Shown one piece after another: positions 9,681 through 18,166 of a stretch of 64,000 nt of DNA. Made by a program: the position numbers and the translations under genes. Each line of letters begins with the position of its first letter. Position 1 is the stretch's first letter. Origin of the DNA: Pseudomonadota bacterium (GTDB lineage Bacteria; Desulfobacterota; Binatia; Binatales; Binataceae); contig JAJPHI010000011.1 of the NCBI GenBank assembly GCA_021325355.1, positions 124,001 to 188,000 on the forward strand. Reading direction: 5' to 3'. The notes under the pieces are model-generated. The model made no database searches, had not been told where the DNA came from, and saw nothing but the letters and a program-made list of their open reading frames with translations.

Positions 9681-9724
9681 GCCCGTTCGCGGCGCTGTCG
9701 CGCCCCATGAGGCGCAGAACGCGC

Positions 9725-9757
9725 AGGCGCTCCCCGAAGTCCGGAGCGGGAGCGCCT
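9725..9757. terminator. Hairpin between convergent SDR and GspC genes
   Basis: AGGCGCTCCC (9725-9734) pairs perfectly with GGGAGCGCCT (9748-9757) around a 13-base loop. It lies between two convergent genes. There is no T-run on either side, so it may act as a weak or Rho-assisted terminator for both. Confidence 0.45.
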
Positions 9758-9803
9758 TCCGCCACGCCTACACGACAGGCCTCGCGCCCTCCGCGTCGGG
9801 CAA

Positions 9804-10733
9804 TCAGCGGATATTGTAGTACAACTGGATCGGGGCGCCGTTGCGAATCACGTTAAGCGTGATCGCCGGCGAATTCTGCAGCGATTGCAGCAACCCCATG
9901 GCTTTAATCGGATCGCCGACGCTCTGCCCGTTGACGCTCGACAGCAGATCGCCATCCTGCAGCCCGATCTGTTGAAAAACGGAGTTAGGTTGAATCTCCG
10001 TCAGCAGAAACCCGTTCGGCTGTCCGTTGACGACGTTCGGCGTCGCGCGCATCTGGGTGAACAGCGGGGCGGGGTTATTCAATTCGCTGTCCACCATCCG
10101 CCGATCGACCAGAAAGCGATTCTCGCCCAAGGGCCGAATACCCGGACCCTGCATCCCCAGTCGTCCGGGGCCGAACCCGGGACCATCGCGGCCGAAGGCC
10201 GGACGGCGCCGCATAAACCCCGGCATCGGTGGTGGCGGCGGCCCCGGCGCCGGCGTCACCAGGTCCATCTTGATCGCCACGCGATGACCGTTGTGGAGCA
10301 CCACCACCCGATCCGGCTCGACATCCAGGAGCAAACCGGCGTTCGGCACGTTCTCGCCGACCCGATAGAGGGTCTGCACGCCCATCTGATTCTCGAGAAT
10401 AGCGTACGGCTTCCCCGACGAGACGAGCGAGGTTCCCACCAGTCGCCATGGCAGGATCTCATTCTCGACCGGCTGCGACCGCGCCTGCGGCGGCGGCGCC
10501 AGATTGAAGATATCGCGCCGGACGATCGTGTCGTAATACGCCCGCGGCAGCGGCCGCGTCCGCATCGGCGGCATCCGCTGATGAGAAAATTCGGTCGCCC
10601 CCGGCAGGATCGTCGGGGCGTAGTGCAAGCGGATAAGGTCGTTAACGCAGAGGCCGACGAAGGGGATGATCAGAACGCCGAGCAGCACGTTCAGCAGGAA
10701 GGTCTGGCGTTCCGACAAACTGAACCCATTCAT
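9804..10733 (-). CDS. Type II secretion system GspC-like protein with PDZ domain
   Basis: The 309-residue protein has one N-terminal membrane helix (about 11-30). Next comes a periplasmic homology region with IVRRDIFNLAPPP and WRLVGTSLVSSGKPYAILEN, typical of GspC/PilP domains. A Pro/Gly/Arg-rich linker follows at about 165-205, then a C-terminal PDZ-like domain with LTEIQPNSVFQQIGLQDGDLLSSVNG. GspC links the inner-membrane platform to the outer-membrane secretin GspD. No other gsp genes are adjacent, which is unusual because GspC normally leads the operon. The prepilin peptidase at 25824 could serve the same system. Confidence 0.82.
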   Translation of the reverse strand: MNGFSLSERQTFLLNVLLGVLIIPFVGLCVNDLIRLHYAPTILPGATEFSHQRMPPMRTRPLPRAYYDTIVRRDIFNLAPPPQARSQPVENEILPWRLVGTSLVSSGKPYAILENQMGVQTLYRVGENVPNAGLLLDVEPDRVVVLHNGHRVAIKMDLVTPAPGPPPPPMPGFMRRRPAFGRDGPGFGPGRLGMQGPGIRPLGENRFLVDRRMVDSELNNPAPLFTQMRATPNVVNGQPNGFLLTEIQPNSVFQQIGLQDGDLLSSVNGQSVGDPIKAMGLLQSLQNSPAITLNVIRNGAPIQLYYNIR

Positions 10734-10751
10734 GCATCGATCGTCCCCGCC

Positions 10752-12116
10752 CTAAAGATTCTGCTCGGCCTGATACGAACACGCCGCGATCATCCGCTGC
10801 ACGTCGTAATTCCACCGACCCTTCCACTGCTCGATCGTAAGGCGCGCCTGCGTCCAGCCCGATCGTACCTGGTCGAGCATCCGCAACAGATAGATGCTCT
10901 CGTCGTTGCCGCGCGCATCCACCTGATGCTGCCGGACGAGGCCGATAATCGCAATATTGATCAGTTCGAGCGCGAGGTCGCGGAAGCTTATCCGGCCGGC
11001 CCGCGCCTCGAGCCCACGCTTGTGCGCTTCGTCGGTCAACTCGCGGCGCTCGGCGAAGGTCCAGCGTTTAACCAGGTCCCACGCCCCCGTCATGCAGTCG
11101 TCGTCGTAAAGGATCCCCTTGCAGAGCGCCGGCAGCGACAGCATCAACGCCGGCGGCTGACTGTCGGCGGTCCGCACCTCGATATACTTCTTGAGCCGCA
11201 CCTCGGTGAAGATCGTCGTCAGATGGGTCGCCCAGTCCTCGAGCGTCGCGCGCTCGCCGCGATAGCCGCGCTCCATGAACTGACGAAACGTCAGCCCCGG
11301 CGGCGTCGTCAGGTCGATATAGCGATGGTCGCGGTCGAGGAAGTACATCGGCACGTCGAGCGCGTAATCGACATAGTCCTCGAACCCGGCATCATCGCGA
11401 AAAACGAATTCCAGCATTCCGCAACGGTCAGGATCGGTGTCCTGCCAGATGTGCCCGCGATAACTCTGATACCCGTTCAGACTGCCGTCGCAGAGCGGCG
11501 AGTTGGCAAAGATCGCATAGAGCAGCGGCACCAGGCCCATGCTCAGGCGCAACTTGCGCATCGCGTCCGCCTCGTCCCGATAATCAAGATTGGCCTGGAC
11601 GCCCGCGGTCTGCTTCATCATGCGCTGACCCAGCCGGCCCTTGCGCGCCATGTAGGGATACATGATGCGGTAGCGGCCTTTCGGCAGCAGTTCGATCTCG
11701 TCGATACGGCTGATCGGCTGCATCCCCAGGCCGAGGATCGCCGCGCCGATCTCATTGCCAATCTCGATCAATTGCGCCACGTGCTTGGTGAACTCTTCGT
11801 TGGCGCAATGGATCGTCTCGCATTGTTCGCCGGAGAGCTCGATCTGGCCGCCCGGCTCGATCGTTATCGGGGCGCGCCCGCCCTTGAGCGCGATAATCCG
11901 TCCCTGCTCGTCGTCCGGCTCATAGCCGAACCGCTCGATCATCCGGCGCAGAATCTCTTCGACGCCGTGCGGACCCGAAAACGGCAGCGCGCGCCCGCTA
12001 TCCGCGGCGACGGCGATCTTCTCGTATTCGGTGCCGATCCGCCATTGTTCGCGCGGTTTGGCGCCACTGGCGAAATACTTTACGAGGTCTTCCCTGCGTT
12101 CGACCAGTTCGCTCAT
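10752..12116 (-). CDS. gshA: Glutamate-cysteine ligase, plant/proteobacterial type
   Basis: The 454-residue enzyme joins glutamate and cysteine with ATP, the first step of glutathione synthesis. It resembles the plant/alphaproteobacterial form more than the E. coli form. Landmarks are RIGTEYEKIAV, ITIEPGGQIELSGEQ, GMQPISRIDEIELLPKGRY, QTAGVQANLDYRDEADAMRK and YIEVRTADSQPP. The ATG at 12116 is chosen because the homologous region begins there; an upstream in-frame start would add 26 unlikely residues. No glutathione synthetase gene is visible in the window. It lies 18 bp upstream of gspC on the same strand. Confidence 0.93.
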   Translation of the reverse strand: MSELVERREDLVKYFASGAKPREQWRIGTEYEKIAVAADSGRALPFSGPHGVEEILRRMIERFGYEPDDEQGRIIALKGGRAPITIEPGGQIELSGEQCETIHCANEEFTKHVAQLIEIGNEIGAAILGLGMQPISRIDEIELLPKGRYRIMYPYMARKGRLGQRMMKQTAGVQANLDYRDEADAMRKLRLSMGLVPLLYAIFANSPLCDGSLNGYQSYRGHIWQDTDPDRCGMLEFVFRDDAGFEDYVDYALDVPMYFLDRDHRYIDLTTPPGLTFRQFMERGYRGERATLEDWATHLTTIFTEVRLKKYIEVRTADSQPPALMLSLPALCKGILYDDDCMTGAWDLVKRWTFAERRELTDEAHKRGLEARAGRISFRDLALELINIAIIGLVRQHQVDARGNDESIYLLRMLDQVRSGWTQARLTIEQWKGRWNYDVQRMIAACSYQAEQNL

Positions 12117-12333
12117 CGTACCGCCCTCTGTAGGTTCGCGTGACTTCATTGTCAAGCGCGCGGCTATCATGGCTTCAGGTCCAAACGCAGGCAAGCCCGC
12201 TCCCGGCCCTCCGCAATGGCCCCCGCCAAAGCGTCCGCGCCCTGAAACCTCATCTTAGCCGGTCCTAACCGATCGAGCATCGGCTTATGCTTCATGACAA
12301 CCGGGCTAATACCGTCCGGCGGCGGAAAGGCGG

Positions 12334-12426
12334 CGGAGGGGGGAGGGAGTCGAACCCTCCGGCGAGCGCAATGCCCGCCAGGCCGGTTTTGAAGACCGGT
12401 GGGGCCACCGGGCCCCTTCCTCCTCC
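12334..12426 (-). tRNA. selC: tRNA-Sec (anticodon TCA)
   Basis: The minus strand folds as a bacterial selenocysteine tRNA. It has an 8-bp acceptor stem with one A-C mismatch at position 6 and a 6-bp D-stem GGGGCC/GGCCCC with a 4-base loop. The anticodon stem CCGGT/ACCGG carries loop CTTCAAA, giving anticodon TCA. The long variable arm has a 7-bp stem, and the T-arm is GAGGG-TTCGACT-CCCTC. The long acceptor, 6-bp D-stem and long extra arm separate it from tRNA-Ser. CCA is not encoded: CCG follows the discriminator G. It reads UGA as selenocysteine and requires selA, selB and selD, which are not in this window. Confidence 0.93.
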
Positions 12427-12624
12427 GATGCGCCGCCATCTTTGACTGTCGCGCGGCTCACGACAAGAGCTCGCGGCATCAATTCCTCCGCGGGGACCCG
12501 CGCGAGGCGTCCCCCCGTCCGCGGATTCGGGGAGGCCGGCCGCGCCGCTTCGAAGCCGCAGTTCGCGCCGTCAAGTTGAGCCACCATGTTGATCGTCCGC
12601 TGACTTCGATTACGCTGATGCGGC

Positions 12625-12942
12625 ATGACCGCTGCCCCGCTGATGAGCGAAATCCTTCCCGACCTTGTCGAGGAGATTGTCTACCTTTTGCAGGGGACCG
12701 GCGCCGAGCCGCTCGAGGCGCAGGTCCGCGCCCTGCGAATCACCTCGATTTGTGATTGCGCCGACGACAACTGCGCCAGCTTCGCCACCGTCGGCGAGGT
12801 CAAGGTTGCCCGCGTTGTCGAGCTGCAGCCGGTCGAAGGCTTCCTCATCCTCGACCTCAACGCCGCCGACGAGATCTGCTTCGTCGAGGTCCTCGGCCGG
12901 CCAGACGTGAAGTACCTGCTCGAAGAATACTACCCTCGATGA
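12625..12942 (+). CDS. Small protein of unknown function
   Basis: I do not recognise this 105-residue acidic protein. An N-terminal amphipathic stretch (EILPDLVEEIVYLLQG) is followed by a cysteine pair in ICDCADDNCASF, then a beta-rich part with ILDLNAADEICFVEVLG and an end LLEEYYPR. Codon use is like the neighbours, and GC is high at third positions. The start could be ATG 12625 or ATG 12643 (MSEIL), with no strong ribosome site for either. It lies between tRNA-Sec and the phosphofructokinase gene. The three cysteines could bind metal, but this is a guess. Confidence 0.6.
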   Translation: MTAAPLMSEILPDLVEEIVYLLQGTGAEPLEAQVRALRITSICDCADDNCASFATVGEVKVARVVELQPVEGFLILDLNAADEICFVEVLGRPDVKYLLEEYYPR

Positions 12943-13149
12943 AACCGGCGCCCTGAGTCTTCGTCATCTGATCCGAGCGGCCGGCGCGACGCGATTGCCT
13001 CGCTGATGTCGCTGTTGTTGAATCGATTAAGCGTCCCGCCGTCGCTCGCCGGCTGAGGACCTCCCGGCACGCTGCGCCCTCGCCGCGCGGCTGACGCGAC
13101 GCTGAAGTCGGTTTGGGCTAGTAAAAACGCCTTCACGAAGTCTCAGTGA

Positions 13150-14433
13150 ATGAGTGTGGCGATGGGAGTTTCCAACCGCAAACAGACCCTCGGCATCCTC
13201 GTCGGCGGCGGACCCGCACCCGGAATCAACGGGGTCATCGCCGCCGCCGCCATCGAGGCGCTCAACAATGGACTCCGCGTCATCGGCCTGCGCGAGGGCT
13301 TTCGCTGGCTGGTCGCGGGCGACACCAGCCACGCGGTCGAGCTGCGCCTCGAGGACGTGAGCCGGATTCATTTCACCGGCGGCTCGGTGCTGCGGACCTC
13401 GCGCACCAATCCGGCGCGCGACGAAGCGAGCCTGCAGCGCGCGCTCTCAAGCCTCCTCGCCCTCGGCATCGATTACCTGGTCTGTATCGGCGGCGATGAC
13501 ACCACCTACGGTGCCTCGCAGATCGCCGCCCGCAGCGACGGGCGCATCGCCGTCGTCACCGTGCCGAAGACCATCGATAACGATCTCCCGCTGCCCGAGA
13601 ATGCGCCGACCTTCGGCTTCGACACGGCGCGCGCCGTCGGCACGGCGATTATCGAAGCCCTGATGGAAGACTCGCGCACCACCGGCCGCTGGTACCTCGC
13701 GGTCACGATGGGCCGCAAGTCGGGCTCGCTGGCGCTCAGTATGTGCAAATCGGCCGGCGCCACCCTGGCGGTTATTCCCGAAGAATTCCAGAGCGAGAAG
13801 ATCGAGCTCAACACGGTCGTCGATACGATTGTCGGCGCGATTATCAAGCGCCGCGCCGCCGGCCGCGACCACGGTGTCGCGGTCATCGCCGAAGGGGTGG
13901 CTGAGCGGATGGATACCGGACAGTTGCTGGCCTCCTCCGGCCCGCAGCGCGATCCCTACGGCCATCTGCATATCGCCGACGTCCCCCTCGGCATCGTACT
14001 GCGCGACCGCGTGCGCGACGCCCTCACCAGGCTCGGCGTCGAAGTGACCGTCGTGGCCAAGGATATCGGCTACGAGCTCCGCTGCGCCAAGCCCTCCGCC
14101 TTCGACGTCGAGTATACGCGCACGCTCGGCTACGGCGCCGTGCATTACCTGCTCGACGGCGGCTCCGGCGCGCTCATCGCGATCGCCGGCGGACGCACCG
14201 TGCCGATCGAATTCAGCCATCTCCTGGACCCTGTCACCGGCCGGGTCCAGGTGCGGATGGTCGACGTGACCACCGAAGCCTATCGCGTGGCCCGCTCCTA
14301 CATGATTCGCCTGGAGCCGTCCGACTTCGCCGAACCCGAGCTCTCGCGTCTCGCCGCCTGCGTCAAGATGACGCCGGAGGCCTTCAAGGAGCGGTTCCTA
14401 GAGTCGACCCTGAACACTTCGCCCGTAGTTTAG
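13150..14433 (+). CDS. 6-phosphofructokinase, predicted pyrophosphate-dependent type
   Basis: The 427-residue phosphofructokinase belongs to the long group with ATP- and PPi-using members. Key sites are VGGGPAPGINGVI at about 18-30, CIGGDDTTYGA at 112-122 and VPKTIDNDL at 138-146 with catalytic Asp143. The two residues that set the phosphoryl donor are Asp117 (Gly104 in the E. coli ATP enzyme) and Lys140 (Gly124 in E. coli). Asp plus Lys is the pattern of pyrophosphate enzymes, so a reversible PPi-PFK is predicted. MGRKSGSLAL is the substrate-site motif. The start is ATG 13150; ATG 13162 is possible. The gene stands alone. Confidence 0.88.
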   Translation: MSVAMGVSNRKQTLGILVGGGPAPGINGVIAAAAIEALNNGLRVIGLREGFRWLVAGDTSHAVELRLEDVSRIHFTGGSVLRTSRTNPARDEASLQRALSSLLALGIDYLVCIGGDDTTYGASQIAARSDGRIAVVTVPKTIDNDLPLPENAPTFGFDTARAVGTAIIEALMEDSRTTGRWYLAVTMGRKSGSLALSMCKSAGATLAVIPEEFQSEKIELNTVVDTIVGAIIKRRAAGRDHGVAVIAEGVAERMDTGQLLASSGPQRDPYGHLHIADVPLGIVLRDRVRDALTRLGVEVTVVAKDIGYELRCAKPSAFDVEYTRTLGYGAVHYLLDGGSGALIAIAGGRTVPIEFSHLLDPVTGRVQVRMVDVTTEAYRVARSYMIRLEPSDFAEPELSRLAACVKMTPEAFKERFLESTLNTSPVV

Positions 14434-14504
14434 CCAGCGTCTGGCCAGCGCTGCCGCGGTTCGGCGGCGGGCCGCGCCACTGACCTGCCGTCTGATTATC
14501 GCGG

Positions 14505-15275
14505 TCAGGTCGGAGCAGCGGCAGAATCCTTCTGCCGCCACCAACGCCATTCCGTGACCAGGGTGGTTGAACTGCCGGGAGGCAGGCGCATTCCGCCGAG
14601 ACGCTCGATTCCCAGAAAGCCCGCGATTAGCTGGCCCAGGTTAATCGCCAACAAAACCCAAAAGGCGATCCATGAGACCGCGTGCGCCGTCGGCAATACA
14701 TAAAAGGTCAGATGGCCGGCCAGCGCGGCGCCGATTAGCGATCCGAGCATCCCGCTGAACTGCAAGAGCACGCGCGCTAACGGCGCCATCGCGAGGTAGC
14801 TGCCGTAGTTCATCTTGAAGCGCGGCTCCAGACCGCCGTAGAGATACGCGTAGTCGTAGGTCACGCCGAGCGCCGTGCCGACCGCGACCTTCAACAGCGG
14901 CTCAAAGGTCGAGACCCATAGCAGCATCCCGAGGATCGCCCGCAGGTTGGAGCTATGGGCGATACCGGCGGCGATCAGAAAGCCGCCGAAAATTGCCAGC
15001 CAGGCCTCCATCAAGAGCGCCCCTGGTACGCCCAGCGTCCGTTGGTAGCGACGGGAATGGAGCCGACGACTGACGGCGCTGACATCGGGGGCGAGGGCGA
15101 GTCGGTCGGCCTGGGGCAGACGCCGAATCCGCTCGGTTACGCGCCGCCACGCTCCGGGTTGATAGCTTCCCTGGTCGAGTGCGGCGGCGATCGTCTGGAG
15201 CTCGCTGCGAATCAGCTCCGTCTCGCTGCCGCCCGCAGTGCCCTCGATACTCGAAACCGCGCTCTCCATCTGCAC
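14505..15275 (-). CDS. Polytopic membrane protein of unknown function
   Basis: The 256-residue protein has a soluble helical N-terminus (about 1-85). About five hydrophobic segments follow (about 86-105, 110-130, 160-180, 185-205 and 210-235) and a short basic C-terminus with WRWWRQKD. No domain is recognised. LYGGLEPRFKMNYGSYLAMAPLAR between two segments has a polar loop that could be an active or binding site. It lies 116 bp downstream of the radical SAM gene on the same strand, so it may belong to the same transcript as the radical SAM and CDP-alcohol transferase genes. Transport or acyl/lipid handling would suit, but there is no direct evidence. Confidence 0.75.
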   Translation of the reverse strand: MQMESAVSSIEGTAGGSETELIRSELQTIAAALDQGSYQPGAWRRVTERIRRLPQADRLALAPDVSAVSRRLHSRRYQRTLGVPGALLMEAWLAIFGGFLIAAGIAHSSNLRAILGMLLWVSTFEPLLKVAVGTALGVTYDYAYLYGGLEPRFKMNYGSYLAMAPLARVLLQFSGMLGSLIGAALAGHLTFYVLPTAHAVSWIAFWVLLAINLGQLIAGFLGIERLGGMRLPPGSSTTLVTEWRWWRQKDSAAAPT

Positions 15276-15391
15276 CCCACCGCTATGCGCAAGCTCCGCG
15301 ACGCCGTTTCGTCAGATTATCCGGGACGGCGCTACCGGATTCCCGTCAAGAGCCTCCGTGAGCCGACCGCGTCCGGCCTCGCAATTGCCAC

Positions 15392-16720
15392 TTAATAGTA
15401 GTCCACCGGATCGATCTGACGCTTCGCGCCATACCAGAACAGCAGGTTTTCGGTAAGTCCCTGGATAGTGAACTTGCCCGGCGGCATCAGCAGCCGCTTG
15501 AACATCGATTTGAACGAGTAAAACTCCTTGGTGCAGCGCCAGACCCCTTCCTCGACCTGCTGGGGCGAAAGGTTCTTCGGCACGAACATGCAGCGGAAGT
15601 TATTGGTGTACATGTCCGCATCCGGAATGATCACGCGGCCTTCGTTCTCCAGTTGCGTGCGCATCGGCGTGCCGACGCGCGGCGTAACCGTGTTGAAGAA
15701 GGCCTCGGGCGCCTTGACCTCGTGCAGGAAGCGCAGCGTATCCTCGAAGATTCGCGGGTGATCCTCTTCGAGGCCAAAGAGAAAATTGAGCGAGTAATAG
15801 ATCCCGTAATGTTCCAGGCGCTTCAGCAGCTTCTTGTAGTCCTTGGCGTGGTTCTGGATCTTGTTCATCGACAGCAGGCTGTCCTGACTGATCGATTCCA
15901 CGCCGATATTGACATGAAAGATCCCCGCCTTTGCCGCCAGTTCGAGCAGCTCCTCGTCGTGGTTCGAATTGACCGTCCAGAGACAGGAGAACTTGATATT
16001 GAGCGGTTCCAGAGCGCGGAATAACTCCTTGGCAAACTTGTGCTTGCCAGTGATCTGATCATCGATGAACTGGAAGCGCCGGAAGCCCGTCGCCGCCATC
16101 ACCTGCTTGATCTCTTCGACAATATCGCCGACCGGCCGCGTGCGATAACTCCCGCTGTAGAACACCGGAATCTCGCAGAACGAGCAGCGATACGGACAGC
16201 CGCGACTCGCCTGCACCGGCACTGCCTTGAACAGATAGCGATTCAGCTTCAGGAGCTCGTGGCGCGGTCGCGGCAGGTTCTTGAGGTCATGAAGCTTGTC
16301 CGACTTGTAGATTTGCTTGAGCTTGCCGTCGCGCCAGTCCTGCAAGAGACCCGCCCACACCAGGTCGGCTTCGCCCTGGACCACCGCGTCGGCGTGCTTG
16401 AGCGCCTCGGCGGTCTGCAGCGTGGCATGAAACCCGCCCATCACCACGGGGATACCGCGCTTGCGGAACTCGTCGCCAAGCTGATAGGCGCGCAGCGACG
16501 CCCCGATCGTCGTCGTCATCCCCACCAGATCCCAGCCGCCGTCGAAGTTGACGTCCTCGAGCCGTTCGTCGCACAGCGTGACGTCGTACTCGTCCGGCGT
16601 GAGCCCCGCCATCAACGGGATCATCAGCCCCATGATCAGCCGCCAGCGCGTCTTGTGCGGAGTACCGTCGAGATGCACCGTGGTCGGCTGAACCAGCAGG
16701 ATTCTAGGCTTTTTCCCCAT
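15392..16720 (-). CDS. B12-binding domain / radical SAM protein
   Basis: The 442-residue protein has an N-terminal cobalamin-binding-like Rossmann region (about 5-130, KPRILLVQPTT, MGGFHATLQ). It lacks the classical DxHxxG motif. A radical SAM domain follows with the cluster motif CPYRCSFC (Cys175, 179 and 182). The C-terminal region has QFIDDQITGKHKFAKELF and GVESISQDSLLSMNK, typical of B12-radical SAM enzymes. Such enzymes methylate or rearrange unactivated carbons, for example in hopanoid, antibiotic or lipid modification. Its start overlaps the end of the upstream CDP-alcohol transferase gene by 17 bp, so coupled translation and a linked pathway are likely. The substrate is unknown. Confidence 0.9.
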   Translation of the reverse strand: MGKKPRILLVQPTTVHLDGTPHKTRWRLIMGLMIPLMAGLTPDEYDVTLCDERLEDVNFDGGWDLVGMTTTIGASLRAYQLGDEFRKRGIPVVMGGFHATLQTAEALKHADAVVQGEADLVWAGLLQDWRDGKLKQIYKSDKLHDLKNLPRPRHELLKLNRYLFKAVPVQASRGCPYRCSFCEIPVFYSGSYRTRPVGDIVEEIKQVMAATGFRRFQFIDDQITGKHKFAKELFRALEPLNIKFSCLWTVNSNHDEELLELAAKAGIFHVNIGVESISQDSLLSMNKIQNHAKDYKKLLKRLEHYGIYYSLNFLFGLEEDHPRIFEDTLRFLHEVKAPEAFFNTVTPRVGTPMRTQLENEGRVIIPDADMYTNNFRCMFVPKNLSPQQVEEGVWRCTKEFYSFKSMFKRLLMPPGKFTIQGLTENLLFWYGAKRQIDPVDYY

Positions 16721-17936
16721 CCCCCAAGATACCTTCCTTGGAACTGACCGCTAGGTTAGCAAAACCGTCGTCGGACTTCACCATCGCGCGCGGCCGATGC
16801 CGTCGGGTCAGCAGCCACAGCACCAGGGCGAAAACATAAGTGCCTGCCGCAGTCCCCCACGCGAACCACCGGAGCCGATCGATCAGCGCCAGCACGACGA
16901 TCACATAAGCGAAGTCGCGGCCGGTCGCCCGTTCCACGCGACCGACCCACTCCGTTCCCAACTCGCTGCCCGCGCGCAGCGCATACTCCACTGCCACTGC
17001 GCAGCAGGCGAAACCAACCAGCAGAGCAATACATAGATAAACATAGGTATTGTCATGACTGGTTCGATAGCATCCGACCATCAACCCGACGAAGACCGCG
17101 ATATGCACCAGATTGTCTGTCAGGACATCCAGTTTGCCGCCGAAGTCCGACTCGACCATCCGCAGGCGGGCGAGCTCGCCGTCAACCCCGTCAATCGTGA
17201 TGCAGACCAGAAACAGCAGCGCCGCCACGAGCCGCACCCAGTAACTCGTTCCGGCCATCAGGAAGGCGCTGAAGAGACCCAAAGCCGTATTTGCCAGGGT
17301 CACCGCATTGGGCGCCACCCCGAAGCGCGCCAGCCAGAGGCTTAGACGCCACGAAAGCTTACGGTCGAAGATGCGCGCCATGAGAGCATCGGTCTCGCGA
17401 CTCTCATCGCGGACGGCGTGCGCGAGGCGGACTTCGGCTTCGCTGCGATCCTCGGGACGGCCATTCAGCGCGAACGGCAAATCGCCCCGGGCGACGAGCG
17501 TTTGTATATCCTTATGAGGACCGCCGCCGAGCGCGCTGAGCAGTTGCCTCGGCCGCCCGATCTTAAGCGATCCGCCGTGTTCCGTATCCGCGGTGATAAT
17601 CTGCAGGCCGTGCGCGCCATTGTCGGCATATTGCGTCAGCGCTCGCTGCAATTGCGCTTTCGCGATCACCAAGTTGCCGCTGACCAGCAGGCACGGAACC
17701 TCGGGATCGAGACCGCCGAGGACGCCCGCCAGCGAATCCACCACCTCGACCCGTTCGCCGCCGCCAAAGGCTTGCAGAGCCGTCCCGACGCTTTCACGCG
17801 CGGCTTGCGGCACCTCCACGATAAAACGCTGGATCCCGACCCGGCGACACACTATCAGCAGGCGTTCCAACAATGGCCGGCCGAAAATCAGGTCCTCGGC
17901 GCGGGAGGGCAGGCGGATTAGTGCAGTATCGATCAC
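16704..17936 (-). CDS. Fused nucleotidyltransferase-like / CDP-alcohol phosphotransferase membrane protein
   Basis: The protein has two parts. The N-terminal 180 or so residues (IDTALIRLPSRAEDLIFGRP) look like a nucleotidyltransferase fold but lack the usual GxGxRxxP-type signature. The C-terminal part is a membrane CDP-alcohol phosphotransferase with its complete motif: DGVDGELAR, then G eleven residues later, and DVLTD. Fusions like this occur in inositol-phosphate cytidylyltransferase / di-inositol-phosphate synthases. About six membrane helices follow the motif. The start chosen is GTG 17936 (VIDTALI). A TTG at 17996 would add 20 residues but falls inside direct repeats. The gene is followed at once by the radical SAM gene. 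Confidence 0.85.
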   Translation of the reverse strand: MIDTALIRLPSRAEDLIFGRPLLERLLIVCRRVGIQRFIVEVPQAARESVGTALQAFGGGERVEVVDSLAGVLGGLDPEVPCLLVSGNLVIAKAQLQRALTQYADNGAHGLQIITADTEHGGSLKIGRPRQLLSALGGGPHKDIQTLVARGDLPFALNGRPEDRSEAEVRLAHAVRDESRETDALMARIFDRKLSWRLSLWLARFGVAPNAVTLANTALGLFSAFLMAGTSYWVRLVAALLFLVCITIDGVDGELARLRMVESDFGGKLDVLTDNLVHIAVFVGLMVGCYRTSHDNTYVYLCIALLVGFACCAVAVEYALRAGSELGTEWVGRVERATGRDFAYVIVVLALIDRLRWFAWGTAAGTYVFALVLWLLTRRHRPRAMVKSDDGFANLAVSSKEGILGDGEKA

Positions 17937-17972
17937 GCTGGCTTCGCCATAACTTTCCGAATCTGACCGATG

Positions 17973-18001
17973 AGTCAATGTAAACCGAGCAGTCAATGTA
18001 A
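17973..18001. repeat. Two 11-bp direct repeats upstream of the CDP-alcohol transferase gene
   Basis: AGTCAATGTAA occurs at 17973-17983 and again at 17991-18001, 18 bp apart. On the coding (minus) strand each copy contains TTGACT, a good -35 hexamer. The repeats lie 37-65 bp before the preferred GTG start and could be an operator or alternative -35 elements. Confidence 0.6.
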
Positions 18002-18166
18002 CACGATGCTAACCCTGGGTTAATCGATACCGCCGCTCCCCCTCAATCGCCTCCGCCGGCCCCTCGCCGCGCTTTTGCGCTCTCAACCCGGGACCCGCGA
18101 CCGACCGCGCCGTATGCTGACTTGATGTTCCCCATTGTGCAATCATTCGCCCAGGGATAAAGCCTG

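Noticed and set aside
9885-12143. A long open frame on the plus strand opposite gspC and gshA
   Set aside because: It is a GC-rich antisense shadow; its composition (Arg/His/Gln-rich) is not like a folded protein and both minus-strand genes have clear families.
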